64,000 nt of DNA from Flavobacterium psychrophilum (GCA_003243255.1 QFQM01000004.1:26743-90742), one strand, 5' to 3'; counted from the first letter of the stretch, positions 48,476 through 58,752 are shown. Made by a program: numbers and translations. The notes: generated by a model from the sequence alone, not told the origin.

Positions 48476-48483
48476 TATATTTG
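48476..48483 (+). promoter_or_regulatory. -7 element of the M23 peptidase operon
   Basis: TATATTTG fits TAnnTTTG, 17 nt before the start of the M23 gene. Confidence 0.45.
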
Positions 48484-48500
48484 TGAATTAAAGAGTACGT

Positions 48501-49370
48501 ATGAACGCAAAGAGGCTTAAAAGGCAGATAATCAAAAAAAAGCTGTTCACCAAAAACCGTTTGGTGATATTGAATGAAGATACTTTTGAAGAGCTTTTTT
48601 CGCTTAAGCTAAACCTTATGAACGTGTTTGTGGCGGTAACTTCCATAAGCATCGTTATGATTGCGCTTACTACTTATATCATTGCATTTACCCCGCTTCG
48701 CGAATATATTCCGGGTTATGCCTCGACAAAACTGAAACGTGAAGCCACCGAAAATGCCATAAAAAGCGATTCTCTGCAGAAGGTAATCGAAGAGAACAAG
48801 ACCTACCTTGCCTCAATTAAAAAAGTACTTACCGGAGATCTTGATCATACCAAACTGAGCCGTGATTCTATTCAGCCGGCTGAGCAAAAAGATCTGAGCA
48901 ATGTAGACCCCGGACCATCTGAAGCGGATAAGAAACTTCGCAATCAGGTGGCTCTTGAAGATAAATATAACCTGTTTGAACAGGCAAAGCCAAAGGTTAG
49001 CCTCGTGCTTTTTCCGCCTGTTAAAGGCCACATTACCGACCCATACAGTTCTAAAAACAAGCATTTTGCTGTTGATATAGCATTGGCAAAAGATACGCCT
49101 ATCAAATCGGTAGCTGCAGGAACCGTTATTCTGGCCGACTGGACGCCAACTAATGGGAACGTAATTGTAGTGCGCCATAACGATGGTATCATCTCGGTAT
49201 ACAAACACGCTGCATTGCTTACCAAAGAGCAGGGAGATATCGTAAAATCAGGCGAAGTGATAGCTATGGCAGGCTCTACAGGCAGCCAGTCTACAGGGGT
49301 TCACCTGCATTTCGAGCTTTGGAAAGACGGTTACCCTATTAACCCAACACAATTTATAGATTTTGAATAA
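48501..49370 (+). CDS. M23-family murein endopeptidase, membrane-anchored
   Basis: A 289-aa protein. A basic cytoplasmic N-terminus is followed by one membrane segment at about 36-58 (LMNVFVAVTSISIVMIALTT). There is a short coiled region, then the LytM/M23 domain from about 165. Zinc-ligand motifs: HFAVD near 190 and HLHFEL near 272. It cleaves peptide crosslinks of peptidoglycan or activates amidases. First gene of an operon with sdpI-like and GH3-like genes; the stop overlaps the next start. Confidence 0.92.
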   Translation: MNAKRLKRQIIKKKLFTKNRLVILNEDTFEELFSLKLNLMNVFVAVTSISIVMIALTTYIIAFTPLREYIPGYASTKLKREATENAIKSDSLQKVIEENKTYLASIKKVLTGDLDHTKLSRDSIQPAEQKDLSNVDPGPSEADKKLRNQVALEDKYNLFEQAKPKVSLVLFPPVKGHITDPYSSKNKHFAVDIALAKDTPIKSVAAGTVILADWTPTNGNVIVVRHNDGIISVYKHAALLTKEQGDIVKSGEVIAMAGSTGSQSTGVHLHFELWKDGYPINPTQFIDFE

Positions 49371-49729
49371 TGGACAATTTTATAGCTAACATATTCCAGA
49401 TTTCTTTTTTATGCGGTATCTGCTTTATACTGGCAGCGGCAATTATGTACATTTTTCCGCCAAAGAAGATCAACTGGCTTTATGGCTACCGCACGGTGGC
49501 CTCGATGAAATCGCAGGAGCATTGGGAATTTGCTCAACGATATTCGACGATACAGATGTTCAGGGCTTCGCTTTTCATGATACTGTTCTCATTTACAGGT
49601 TTCCTGTTTCCTGAATCGGTGCCGGGGCGTTTGTTTGGCTCATTTATTATTGCTATCGGAGCAGTTTGCTATATGTTTATCACTACAGAAAGGGAACTGA
49701 AAAAAAGATTTCCGGAACCAAAAAAATAA
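49370..49729 (+). CDS. SdpI-family membrane protein
   Basis: A 119-aa protein with three membrane segments (about 8-30, 60-80, 85-103). The motif KINWLYGYRTVASMKSQEHW near residues 33-52 is the SdpI signature (YGYRT). In Bacillus SdpI gives immunity to a toxic peptide; here no sdpC-like gene is nearby, so the role is open. TAATG overlap with the M23 gene. Confidence 0.8.
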   Translation: MDNFIANIFQISFLCGICFILAAAIMYIFPPKKINWLYGYRTVASMKSQEHWEFAQRYSTIQMFRASLFMILFSFTGFLFPESVPGRLFGSFIIAIGAVCYMFITTERELKKRFPEPKK

Positions 49730-49732
49730 GAG

Positions 49733-51214
49733 ATGTCCTTAAAATCATTAGGAGCAAAAATATTCGCGAATATTATCCATAACCGAAACCAAAAGTGGAT
49801 AAACAACCCTGTGGAGACACAACAGAAAGTGTTTGAATCGCTTTTGGCAGCTGCCAAAGCAACTCAATTTGGCAAAGATCATAATTTTGACGCCATTACC
49901 TCTTATGCTGATTTTACCAAAAATGTTCCCGTTCGTGACTATGAAGGCCTGAAAGACTATATTGAAAGGGTAGTGCATGGCGAGGAGGATATTTTATGGC
50001 CGGGCAAACCACTCTATTTTGCTAAAACATCGGGCACGACATCGGGGGCGAAATACATACCGCTTACAAAAGAGTCTATGCCATTTCATATTCAGGCGGC
50101 ACGTAACGCTATACTGGCCTACATTCACGAAACAGGCAAAGCTGATTTTGTAGACGGTAAAATGATTTTCCTGCAGGGCAGTCCTGAACTGGACGAAAAG
50201 CACGGTATAAAATTCGGACGTCTTAGCGGCATTGTTGCCCATTTTGTTCCAGCCTACCTGCAAAAGAACCGTATGCCAAGCTGGGAAACCAATACCATAG
50301 ACGATTGGGAAACCAAAGTGGATGCCATAGTGGCGGAAACCTATAGCGAAGATATGGCTGTAATATCGGGCATACCGTCGTGGGTACAGATGTATTTTGA
50401 AAAACTTCAGCAAAAAGAAGGCAAAAAGGTGGGAGACATCTTTAAAAACTTCAACCTGTTTATATACGGAGGGGTAAACTACGAACCCTATCGTGCCAAA
50501 TTTGAGAACCTTATAGGACGAAAAGTAGACAGCATTGAACTGTTTCCTGCATCGGAAGGTTTTTTTGCGTATCAGGACAGCCAGACCGAAAAAGGGATGC
50601 TGCTCCTATTGAATTCAGGCATATTCTATGAATTTATAAAAGCGGAAGAGTTCTTTACCGAAAATCCGCGTCGCTATACCATTGGCGAAGTGGAACTGGA
50701 TGTGAATTATGTATTGATCATATCCACCAATGCCGGATTATGGGCCTATAACATAGGCGATACCATAGCATTTACATCGCTTAGTCCGTACAGGGTAATA
50801 GTTACCGGAAGGATAAAACATTATATCTCTGCCTTTGGGGAACATGTTATAGGCAAAGAGGTAGAAACAGCCTTAAAACAGGCTATGGAAGGAACAGCTG
50901 TTAGCGTGAACGAATTTACCGTTGCACCACAGATAAATCCTGCCGGCGGCTTGCCTTATCACGAATGGCTTATTGAGTTTGAAAATGAGCCTCAGGATAT
51001 GGACACCTTCGCCCTGAAAATTGATGAGGCAATGCGTAAGCAGAATGTATATTACGACGATTTAATAGTGGGCAACGTGCTGCGCACGGTTGTTATTACC
51101 AAAGTGCAGAAGAATGGTTTTCAGGAATATATGAAATCAATCGGCAAGCTGGGCGGGCAAAACAAACTGCCGAGACTGGCCAATGACCGGAAAATTGCCG
51201 ATTTTTTTAAGTAA
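49733..51214 (+). CDS. GH3-family acyl-adenylating enzyme
   Basis: A 493-aa protein of the GH3 auxin-responsive-promoter family. The ATP-binding motif is FAKTSGTTSGAKYIPLTKES near residues 97-116, with FPASEGFFAYQ near 271. GH3 enzymes in plants conjugate amino acids to jasmonate or auxin by way of an acyl-adenylate; bacterial homologues have unknown substrates. The start is 4 nt after the sdpI-like stop. Cytoplasmic. Confidence 0.88.
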   Translation: MSLKSLGAKIFANIIHNRNQKWINNPVETQQKVFESLLAAAKATQFGKDHNFDAITSYADFTKNVPVRDYEGLKDYIERVVHGEEDILWPGKPLYFAKTSGTTSGAKYIPLTKESMPFHIQAARNAILAYIHETGKADFVDGKMIFLQGSPELDEKHGIKFGRLSGIVAHFVPAYLQKNRMPSWETNTIDDWETKVDAIVAETYSEDMAVISGIPSWVQMYFEKLQQKEGKKVGDIFKNFNLFIYGGVNYEPYRAKFENLIGRKVDSIELFPASEGFFAYQDSQTEKGMLLLLNSGIFYEFIKAEEFFTENPRRYTIGEVELDVNYVLIISTNAGLWAYNIGDTIAFTSLSPYRVIVTGRIKHYISAFGEHVIGKEVETALKQAMEGTAVSVNEFTVAPQINPAGGLPYHEWLIEFENEPQDMDTFALKIDEAMRKQNVYYDDLIVGNVLRTVVITKVQKNGFQEYMKSIGKLGGQNKLPRLANDRKIADFFK

Positions 51215-51293
51215 GGAAAAGCAACGTTTTGCTTATGTCTACATCATAAAGATGAGGTAACGGTGATAAAATAACCAACAAAAAATAAAATCC

Positions 51294-51301
51294 TACATTT
51301 G
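51294..51301 (+). promoter_or_regulatory. -7 element of the DUF6909-like gene
   Basis: TACATTTG fits TAnnTTTG, 18 nt before the start. Confidence 0.45.
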
Positions 51302-51319
51302 CCGTAGGCACTAAACGTT

Positions 51320-53005
51320 ATGCAGGGCATTAAAAACATATCACGATCAAGGGCACAGGAGTCTTCTGCAGCTATAGAAAAGCTGTATATAACTATGAGG
51401 CATCTGTTTAACAGGGGCTTTTATAAGCCTATGGGAGTATCGGGCGATACGCTTCGCGAAGCATTACTTTCGCTTCGCCCTGAGATTTATGGGTCGATTG
51501 CCGAAGAAAAAGCCGAGCTTAACGGATTACTGTATGTTATTGAACGCCTGCCTGTTGGAATTGAAGAATGTCGATTTGTAAACCTTACTTCGGATGAAGG
51601 ATATTCTAAATCGCATTTTAAAGCGATAGTTCCTCCTAAACGTAAGCGCAACTGTTATCGTATAGACGACGAGCAGATGAATGTAGAGATTACCCGTGGG
51701 CGATCTGACATTTATGATATCCTTACGCACCTTACCTTTATTTATGTTGAATCGCACAAGATTAAGAATCGTGTAATTATAGACGATAATGGCGAGATTG
51801 CCCGCGACTGGCTTAAGCTGGAACAGGTAATTCAGGCGAATGCCAAACTAAACCTTGTGGAAAGGGAACAGGCGGTATCGCATGTGTCGAATATACTGGG
51901 GCGTACTTTTGCCGAAATTACCGATATATATGATGCTTTTGGGAGTGCGACGCAACCTGACAGATTTCTGCATGTAATATACTGGCTGGGTAAACTGGCT
52001 ATTGAAGAAGCCCTTGGCGGACCAAAGCGAACCATAACCTTTAGCCCCATACTACGCGAAAGGCTGGGACACCATATACATGGCGAAATTTGGGCTGATA
52101 ATATTAAAATGGTTCTCAAACAAAACGGCTTGCTGGAAAGGCCGATTCATATCATTAGTGCCAACATGCACAGCGTAATGAACTCGGTTTATGCACCTTT
52201 TGTGCTTAAGACAAAATTTAAGGATAAGACTGATTTTTCGGGTTTTGAAGAATTAAGCAAGGCCAACAATGGTACGCTGAGAGATAAAGTTGAAGAGGAA
52301 GCGCTCAAAAACGGGATGATTGCCATGCCGGACACATCAGGGACTAATATTGATGTTCAGATATTTGATTCGGCTAAAATAGATTTTTCTAAAACGGCAT
52401 TTCCAAACGCAAAAACCGATGCCAAACAGCCTGTTGTAATTGTAATGGACTATGCTTTTGGAGAACAGGCCTATGAAACCATAGACGAACTGCTTAAACC
52501 ATTTAAGGAAGGTAAGCTGAAAACGTACCTTAATGTAGAATCGGTTTCGATAATGGGTAAAGCAGGTATACTTGAAGGCGGTAAAGGCGATATCATGATA
52601 CCGTCGGCACATATAAATGAAGGCACAGGGGATAATTATCCGTTTGACAATGAGCTAACAGCCGATATGTTTGCCGGACAGGGCATACCGGTATATAGTG
52701 GCCCTATGGTGACGGTACTTGGTACTTCACTGCAAAATAAAGACCTGTTGAGGTTTTTTAACGAATCGAGCTGGGGTGTGATAGGCCTTGAGATGGAGGG
52801 CTCGCATTACCAGAAAGCAGTACAGTCGGCCTCAAAGATAAGGAAGAGCATTAATCCTGATGTAAAGGTAAGATATGCTTACTATGCATCGGATAACCCT
52901 TTGGAAACAGGCAGTACGCTGGCGTCCGGTGGGCTTGGAACAACAGGAGTTAAACCAACCTATATGATTACGATCAAAATTTTAGAACAAATATTCAATC
53001 TATAA
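51320..53005 (+). CDS. DUF6909-like protein with a nucleoside-phosphorylase-like C-terminus
   Basis: A 561-aa protein of a Bacteroidota family I recall as DUF6909. It has no signal peptide or membrane segment. The N-terminal half is helical. Near residue 490, VIGLEMEGSHYQKAV resembles the nucleoside phosphorylase / MTA-nucleosidase signature (xEMExxA), followed by YYASDNPLETGSTLASGG. Earlier, IMGKAGILEGGKGDIMIPSA and GQGIPVYSGPMVTVLGTSL also fit that fold. It may act on nucleosides, AMP-like substrates or sugars; this is inference. It is followed by the polysaccharide genes after 9 nt. Confidence 0.65.
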   Translation: MQGIKNISRSRAQESSAAIEKLYITMRHLFNRGFYKPMGVSGDTLREALLSLRPEIYGSIAEEKAELNGLLYVIERLPVGIEECRFVNLTSDEGYSKSHFKAIVPPKRKRNCYRIDDEQMNVEITRGRSDIYDILTHLTFIYVESHKIKNRVIIDDNGEIARDWLKLEQVIQANAKLNLVEREQAVSHVSNILGRTFAEITDIYDAFGSATQPDRFLHVIYWLGKLAIEEALGGPKRTITFSPILRERLGHHIHGEIWADNIKMVLKQNGLLERPIHIISANMHSVMNSVYAPFVLKTKFKDKTDFSGFEELSKANNGTLRDKVEEEALKNGMIAMPDTSGTNIDVQIFDSAKIDFSKTAFPNAKTDAKQPVVIVMDYAFGEQAYETIDELLKPFKEGKLKTYLNVESVSIMGKAGILEGGKGDIMIPSAHINEGTGDNYPFDNELTADMFAGQGIPVYSGPMVTVLGTSLQNKDLLRFFNESSWGVIGLEMEGSHYQKAVQSASKIRKSINPDVKVRYAYYASDNPLETGSTLASGGLGTTGVKPTYMITIKILEQIFNL

Positions 53006-53014
53006 ACTAAACTA

Positions 53015-54004
53015 ATGGCAAATTCTCACAGCAGTCCTGATAATCAGGATTTCGATTTAGGACAATTATCACAAAGGGTCAGGAATTATTTTTCGAGGCT
53101 TGGCGATTCAATTTTTGATGGCATTCTTTTTATTAAAAGAAATATTATCATACTAATAATCCTTGTTTTGTTAGGCGGAGGCTTAGGATATTATATGGAT
53201 ACAAAATCTACTGTTTTTGAGCAAAAAGTATTTGTTATTCCCAATTTTGGAAGCGTAGATTATTTGTATGAAGAAGTTGAGAACATAACATATAAAATTA
53301 GAAAAGAAGATCCTCAATTTATTAAGCTTTCGGGAATAGAAGACCCTGAAAAATTTGTTGATATAGAAATAGAGCCCATTGTTGAGATTTATGATTTTAT
53401 CGAACCGGTTGATGCCAAGGAGCTAAATACTAAATTTGAAGTTTTTAGACTTATTTCTGAAAACAGCGATATGAAAAAAGTGCTGGAAGACAAACCTACA
53501 GCAAGGAATTATAAAAACCACCTTATTACAATTCGTACTGCAGGAAGGGTAAGCAGGTCTGAAATTGTTGATCCTCTCCTTAAGTATTTTAACAGCAATG
53601 CTTATTTTCTGAAGATGAAGGGGGAATATACCGAAAACCTTAAACGTAAGATTGCGGCTAATGATACTATAATCAAACAGATTGATGCTTTACTAAACGA
53701 TGCCAGCACTAATAAAAACAGTAATGCGGTATATTATAAAGACAACACAGAGCTTAATGAAGTTATAAGGTATAAAAACAAGCTTACAAAAGAACAAGGA
53801 CAAAACAGGATAGATCTGGCTAATTACAGCAACATAGTTGAAGAAGCGGGGCTTATTGATAATGTTAAAGCTAAATTGATTTTTGGAGGTAGGATGAAAA
53901 TTTTTATACCATTCATTTTTATTCTGGTCTTTGTTGGGGTAGTAAGGTTTAAAAACTATTATAACAGACAAGTAGAAAAAAGGAAAATAGCGGCAAAAGT
54001 ATAA
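53015..54004 (+). CDS. Wzz-like polysaccharide chain-length/co-polymerase protein
   Basis: A 329-aa inner-membrane protein with two membrane helices at about 44-62 (NIIILIILVLLGGGLGYY) and about 292-312 (KIFIPFIFILVFVGVVRF), enclosing a largely helical periplasmic domain with coiled-coil stretches. This is the topology of Wzz/polysaccharide co-polymerases. First gene of the polysaccharide cluster. Sequence similarity to known Wzz is weak by eye, so the call rests on topology and context. Confidence 0.65.
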   Translation: MANSHSSPDNQDFDLGQLSQRVRNYFSRLGDSIFDGILFIKRNIIILIILVLLGGGLGYYMDTKSTVFEQKVFVIPNFGSVDYLYEEVENITYKIRKEDPQFIKLSGIEDPEKFVDIEIEPIVEIYDFIEPVDAKELNTKFEVFRLISENSDMKKVLEDKPTARNYKNHLITIRTAGRVSRSEIVDPLLKYFNSNAYFLKMKGEYTENLKRKIAANDTIIKQIDALLNDASTNKNSNAVYYKDNTELNEVIRYKNKLTKEQGQNRIDLANYSNIVEEAGLIDNVKAKLIFGGRMKIFIPFIFILVFVGVVRFKNYYNRQVEKRKIAAKV

Positions 54005-54046
54005 TTTTTTATATTGGCTGTTAAGAAGCTGCTTATTTGGCAAACG

Positions 54047-55342
54047 ATGATTGAGAAGATAAAAAATTTTTTCCGCTCACCTGATAAGAAAGTAGTTCTG
54101 AAGAATTTTTTTTCACTATCTATTTTACAGGGGCTGAATTATGTTTTACCATTAGTTACATATCCCTATCTGGCAAGAACATTGGGGGCAGATGGTATTG
54201 GGATGATTTTTTTTGCTGCTGCTTTTATTAATTATTTCCAGGTACTTACGGAGTATAGCTTTAATATGTCGGCAACTAAAGAAATAGCTTTAAATACCGA
54301 CGATAAAGACAAGGTACATGAAATTTTTAATGATGTGCTTTCAACTAAGGTATTTCTTTTATTTATCAGTTTATTGATAATGCTTCCCATAGTTTTATTT
54401 ATTCCTTATTTTGGAGAAAATAAATGGGTATATATATTAACATTTGGCAATGTAATTGGGTTTTGCATTTTTCCGTCGTGGTTTTTTCAGGGGATTCAGA
54501 AAATGAAGTATATAACTTACATAAACTTCTTTTCAAAGATTTTATTTACGGGAGCTATTTTTGTTTTTGTGAAGAGCAAAGAAGATATTTTGCTTGTACC
54601 ATTGCTTAATGCCTGTGGTTATATTACCGCAGGGATAATATCATTATTTTATGTAGGTTTTTATCTAAAAGTTCCAATAAAAAGACAGCCATTTGCAAAA
54701 ATTAAGGAACAGATAAAAGTTGGAAAATATTTCTTCCTGTCTGAATTTAAAATCACACTTTTTACAAATACTAATGTATTATTACTTGGTTTTTTGGCGG
54801 GAGAGGCAGCGGTAGGATATTTTGCTTCGGCTGAGAAGCTTGTAAGGGCAATAGGAAGCCTTTATGCACCATTTAACCTGGCTCTTTTTCCATACATGTC
54901 TAAAGAGATGGATAAAGATGCGGTAAGCGCTTACAAGGCCGTTATAAGGATTGTAAAGAATGGATCATTGCTTTTTGTGATATTCCTTATACCGATATTT
55001 ATATTTTCAGAAGAGACTGTAACGATTATTTATGGTCAAAAGATGTTTAACAGTGTTTTGGTATTTAAGATACTCTTATTTATTCCAATAGGAACTTTTC
55101 TTGAGAATATGTTTGGAAAACAGATTTTGCTCAACATATATAAAGATAAGCTTTATTTTAGGGTGTTTCTCATTGCCACTTTGTGTAATATTGGTTTAAA
55201 CCTCTATTTAACATCTCATTTTAGCTACATAGGAACAGCAATTGCTTTAGTGGCAACACAGATAATTATTAATGGAGGATTATTTTATTATGCTCAAAGA
55301 GAAATACAAAGAATGTCCGGTTTTGGACAGGTAAAAGTTTAA
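54047..55342 (+). CDS. Polysaccharide flippase (Wzx-like, MATE/MOP fold)
   Basis: 431 aa from ATG 54047 (MIEKIKNFF); an in-frame TTG at 54014 is possible. About twelve to fourteen hydrophobic segments. LQGLNYVLPLVTYPYLARTL and GADGIGMIFFAAAFINYFQ at the N-terminus are typical of O-antigen flippases of the RfbX type. It moves undecaprenyl-linked repeat units across the inner membrane. Confidence 0.88.
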   Translation: MIEKIKNFFRSPDKKVVLKNFFSLSILQGLNYVLPLVTYPYLARTLGADGIGMIFFAAAFINYFQVLTEYSFNMSATKEIALNTDDKDKVHEIFNDVLSTKVFLLFISLLIMLPIVLFIPYFGENKWVYILTFGNVIGFCIFPSWFFQGIQKMKYITYINFFSKILFTGAIFVFVKSKEDILLVPLLNACGYITAGIISLFYVGFYLKVPIKRQPFAKIKEQIKVGKYFFLSEFKITLFTNTNVLLLGFLAGEAAVGYFASAEKLVRAIGSLYAPFNLALFPYMSKEMDKDAVSAYKAVIRIVKNGSLLFVIFLIPIFIFSEETVTIIYGQKMFNSVLVFKILLFIPIGTFLENMFGKQILLNIYKDKLYFRVFLIATLCNIGLNLYLTSHFSYIGTAIALVATQIIINGGLFYYAQREIQRMSGFGQVKV

Positions 55343-55373
55343 ATCAAGTAGGGACGGAGATAAAAAAGCTAAG

Positions 55374-56741
55374 ATGCTAAAAAAACTATATACAATATTA
55401 TTTTTCCTGGGGCTTTTCTTTATAGGATTCAACGAATTTGAAGGATTATCTTTTTTGGGAGAATTTCAAAGTGAAGCGGGAGCATTTTTTTTCCTGGCTG
55501 GTTTTTTTGTGCTTGTATTGCACGGAAAAATAGGTGTCCCTATTAAAAGCTCTTATTATCAGTTGGTTCTGTATTTTGTAATATGGTGCGTAGTTTGTAC
55601 ACTGATAAATCTTCCGGTAGTGATAGAAAGTTACTTTAAGCAAACATATGGTTTAAATCGTTTCTTAAGACAGTACATTTCGTTGTTAATTTCGACAATA
55701 GTTTTTTTCCTGCTATACTGGAATGTAATTAAAGATATGTCGATCAGGGATATTTTGCTTAAGGTCAGAAGAGTTTTCTTTTGGTCGTTAGTTGTGGCAT
55801 CTGTTTATGGTTTTTTAGAAACATTATTTACTGTATTTCATATTGCGGCAGTATATCCATTGTTAAATATGTTGAGTTATCTTCCTTTTATGGAAGTAAG
55901 GGTGCATCCGGAAAGGATATCATCTTTTGCGCATGAAGCACCATTTTTAGCGATCTACCTTATTACTATTGCAGGATGGATGTTCAGTTATATACTTACT
56001 GAGAAGGGATGGTTTAAGTTTATACCGGGTTTGGCAGTTTTAGTGCTTACCTATTTTTCAGGATCCAGAACGGGATTGCTTGTAATATTTATACAACTAT
56101 TGGTTTTTCTTACTGTTCTGTATAAAATAGAAAATTACAGAAAGTATATACTTTACGCAGGGGTATTTATGATGGCAGGAACAATTGGACTTTTGGCTTA
56201 TAATGCTGAAAAAGTAATAAAATCGGTAGAGACAAAACTTGAATCATTAGATTTTAGCGGAAACCTTACTAATAATATATCTAACCAGTCCCGTTTTGGG
56301 ATGCAGTATGCTTCCATACAGGTTTTTAAAGAGCATCCTGTTGTAGGTGTGGGTTACGGGCAGCAAAGCTATCACAACAGGTTTCATTATCCGAAATGGG
56401 CAACAAAGAAAAATTGGGAATTTGTCTATCTCTATAAAAACCCTAAAGAACCATCCTTTCCTCCGGGATACAATATATATACACGATTACTTGCTGAGAC
56501 CGGTATAATTGGTTTTGGGCTTTGGGTATGGATTGTATACCTCGTTATTGCAGCATCGCGCAGGATGCTTAAAAACCGTGAAGGAGACGAAAAAATCATG
56601 GCACTTATACTGTTTATATCATTTATAGGCCTTGCAATAAACTGGCTCCAGATAGATGCTTTCAGGATGTATGGTTTTTGGTTGTGTTTAGCGATACTCA
56701 TAAAACTGGTAAATTATAAATCAACCGTTGTAAATGAATAA
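55374..56741 (+). CDS. O-antigen polymerase/ligase-like membrane protein (1 of 3)
   Basis: A 455-aa protein with about ten to twelve membrane segments. The large periplasmic loop contains HPVVGVGYGQQSYHNRFHYP near residues 322-341 and LLAETGIIGFGLWVWIVYLV near 373-392, matching Wzy_C/WaaL patterns. It polymerises repeat units or ligates glycans. Overlaps the next gene by 8 nt. Confidence 0.8.
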   Translation: MLKKLYTILFFLGLFFIGFNEFEGLSFLGEFQSEAGAFFFLAGFFVLVLHGKIGVPIKSSYYQLVLYFVIWCVVCTLINLPVVIESYFKQTYGLNRFLRQYISLLISTIVFFLLYWNVIKDMSIRDILLKVRRVFFWSLVVASVYGFLETLFTVFHIAAVYPLLNMLSYLPFMEVRVHPERISSFAHEAPFLAIYLITIAGWMFSYILTEKGWFKFIPGLAVLVLTYFSGSRTGLLVIFIQLLVFLTVLYKIENYRKYILYAGVFMMAGTIGLLAYNAEKVIKSVETKLESLDFSGNLTNNISNQSRFGMQYASIQVFKEHPVVGVGYGQQSYHNRFHYPKWATKKNWEFVYLYKNPKEPSFPPGYNIYTRLLAETGIIGFGLWVWIVYLVIAASRRMLKNREGDEKIMALILFISFIGLAINWLQIDAFRMYGFWLCLAILIKLVNYKSTVVNE

Positions 56742-57549
56742 GACAGCGCTTCTAATACCTCATTATAATAATCCTGAAGGGTTAATGTTGTCAGTTGCCT
56801 CTATAGGGGCTGATGAAAAAATCGACATTTTTATTGTAGATGATGGCAGTACTGTAAAAACAATTAAAGAAAATGATGTTAGTGCTGTTTTTAAAGCTCA
56901 GGGATTAGTAAAGTTTATTTACCTTAAAAAAAATAAAGGTATTGAACATGCGCTGAATGCCGGCTTGATGGACATTCAAAAAACCGAAAATTACAAATAT
57001 GTAGCCCGCTTAGATTGCGGAGATATTTGTGCCGAAAACCGATTTTCTACACAGGAAAAATTTTTGGACAGCAATCAAAATATAATGATTGTGGGTAGTA
57101 ATGCTATTGCTGTTGACACCAATGGAAAATTTTTGTTTGAGATAATAGAGCCTGAACAAAGTGCAGAGATTAGAAAAAAAATGTTTCTTAATTGCATGTT
57201 TGTGCATCCTACGGTTATGTTCAGGATAGATATTGTAAAATTATTTGGCGGATATCCTGTAAACAGGAAATCGGCAGAGGATTACGCATTTTTTTCTAAG
57301 GTTACTAAAAAATATGATACAGCAAACATTCAGGAAAGCCTGGTAACAATCGAGATTAATCCTGATGGAATTTCTATCTCGAAGCGAAGAGAGCAACTTA
57401 CCAGCCGTCTTAAGGTAATTTTGGATAATTTTTATTTTGGGTTTTATCCCATTTATGGATTAATCAGAAATTTGATTATATACCTGATACCTAATAGATT
57501 AATTATGTTGATTAAAAAAGTAAGAGATGCAGATAAGAGACATAAATAA
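56734..57549 (+). CDS. Glycosyltransferase family 2
   Basis: A 271-aa enzyme with a GT-A fold. TALLIPHYNNPEGL near residues 3-16, FIVDDGSTVKT near 32-42 and the DxD-like RLDCGD near 91-96 are visible. A hydrophobic C-terminal stretch near 230-260 may dock on the membrane. It adds one sugar of the repeat unit. Overlaps the next gene by 23 nt. Confidence 0.88.
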   Translation: MNKTALLIPHYNNPEGLMLSVASIGADEKIDIFIVDDGSTVKTIKENDVSAVFKAQGLVKFIYLKKNKGIEHALNAGLMDIQKTENYKYVARLDCGDICAENRFSTQEKFLDSNQNIMIVGSNAIAVDTNGKFLFEIIEPEQSAEIRKKMFLNCMFVHPTVMFRIDIVKLFGGYPVNRKSAEDYAFFSKVTKKYDTANIQESLVTIEINPDGISISKRREQLTSRLKVILDNFYFGFYPIYGLIRNLIIYLIPNRLIMLIKKVRDADKRHK

Positions 57550-58741
57550 AATATACGATTATGTATTTGCCTTGCCTCTTTTAGTGCTGCCGTTTGGAAA
57601 AGCATTACCCAATATTGCTTTGGCATTGGTAGTAATTTGTTTTTTGGCAGATTGTAGAAAGCTTGAATATAAAAGGCTTTTGAGTTTTCCAATAGTTGTT
57701 ATTTATGTGTTTTTGATATATATATATGCAAAGGGAGCTTTAACAGGGAGCCTGTTTTCGGAATGGAGTGTTTACAAAAAGCTGATAGTGCTGTTTATTA
57801 TTCCGATACTTTTTTTAAAAGTAAAAAATTTAAATATTTTGAAAGCCGGGGTTGTGGCAGGGGCAGTTACAATGGCATTTTATACTTTTATAATGGCATC
57901 TGTTTATTATTATTACAATGGCAATTTGCCATTTAACACGGGCGATGTTGTAAATAAGCTGATGCTTTTGGAGCGTCCATATGCAGGGTTTTATGCCTTA
58001 ATAGGCAGTATATTTTCATTTGTTCTTATCAGGCATTATACTAAGTATAAAGTGAAATTCATAATTTGTGCAATAGTATGCATGTTTTTTATTGTTTTAA
58101 TTTCAGCGAGAATATCTTTTTTGACTTTACTGGTAACATGTTTTATCTACCTGCTTTTTTATACTGCCATACCAACATATAAAAAAGTCTTGTTTTTTTT
58201 AGGAAGTTTGTTCATGCTAACTATAATTTTGGTATTTAATAGAAATATTTCGGATAGATTTTTCATAACCGGAGATATTGAAAAGTCGTTAGAACTCGCT
58301 TCTAATTTTGAGCCAAGGGTAATTATATGGCCTTGTTGTTATGAAATGACTGCTAAAAAAGATTTTAATCCTGTTTTTGGATTTTCGTCATATAGCATAA
58401 TTGAAAATTATCTTGTAAGTTGTTATGACAGTAAGATAAGCAGGCCGGATAAAAAAGTATATTACATGGAGTCTAAATTTAACTCTCATAATCAGTTTAT
58501 AGATATTTATCTTAATTATGGGCTAACTGGGCTCTTAATTTTTTTAACGTTTCTGGCAGGAATTTTTTATTACATAAAAGACAATTTCATCTTCTTAGCT
58601 GTCTTTATCGGGGTGGTTTTCTTTATGATGGTCGAAAATATATTGCAACGACAAATGGGCTGTTACATTTTTGGTACTTTTACCGGATTATTGTCACTGG
58701 GTAAATTATACGATTTACGAAATTATAAGTTTACAGATTAA
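57527..58741 (+). CDS. O-antigen polymerase/ligase-like membrane protein (2 of 3)
   Basis: A 404-aa protein with about ten membrane segments. The C-terminal loop has SKFNSHNQFIDIYLNYGLTG near residue 315, the SHNxFI pattern of WaaL/Wzy proteins. The first 8 codons overlap the glycosyltransferase; the next in-frame ATG is too far inside the protein to be the start. Confidence 0.78.
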   Translation: MQIRDINKIYDYVFALPLLVLPFGKALPNIALALVVICFLADCRKLEYKRLLSFPIVVIYVFLIYIYAKGALTGSLFSEWSVYKKLIVLFIIPILFLKVKNLNILKAGVVAGAVTMAFYTFIMASVYYYYNGNLPFNTGDVVNKLMLLERPYAGFYALIGSIFSFVLIRHYTKYKVKFIICAIVCMFFIVLISARISFLTLLVTCFIYLLFYTAIPTYKKVLFFLGSLFMLTIILVFNRNISDRFFITGDIEKSLELASNFEPRVIIWPCCYEMTAKKDFNPVFGFSSYSIIENYLVSCYDSKISRPDKKVYYMESKFNSHNQFIDIYLNYGLTGLLIFLTFLAGIFYYIKDNFIFLAVFIGVVFFMMVENILQRQMGCYIFGTFTGLLSLGKLYDLRNYKFTD

Positions 58742-58752
58742 ATAGAAAACAA

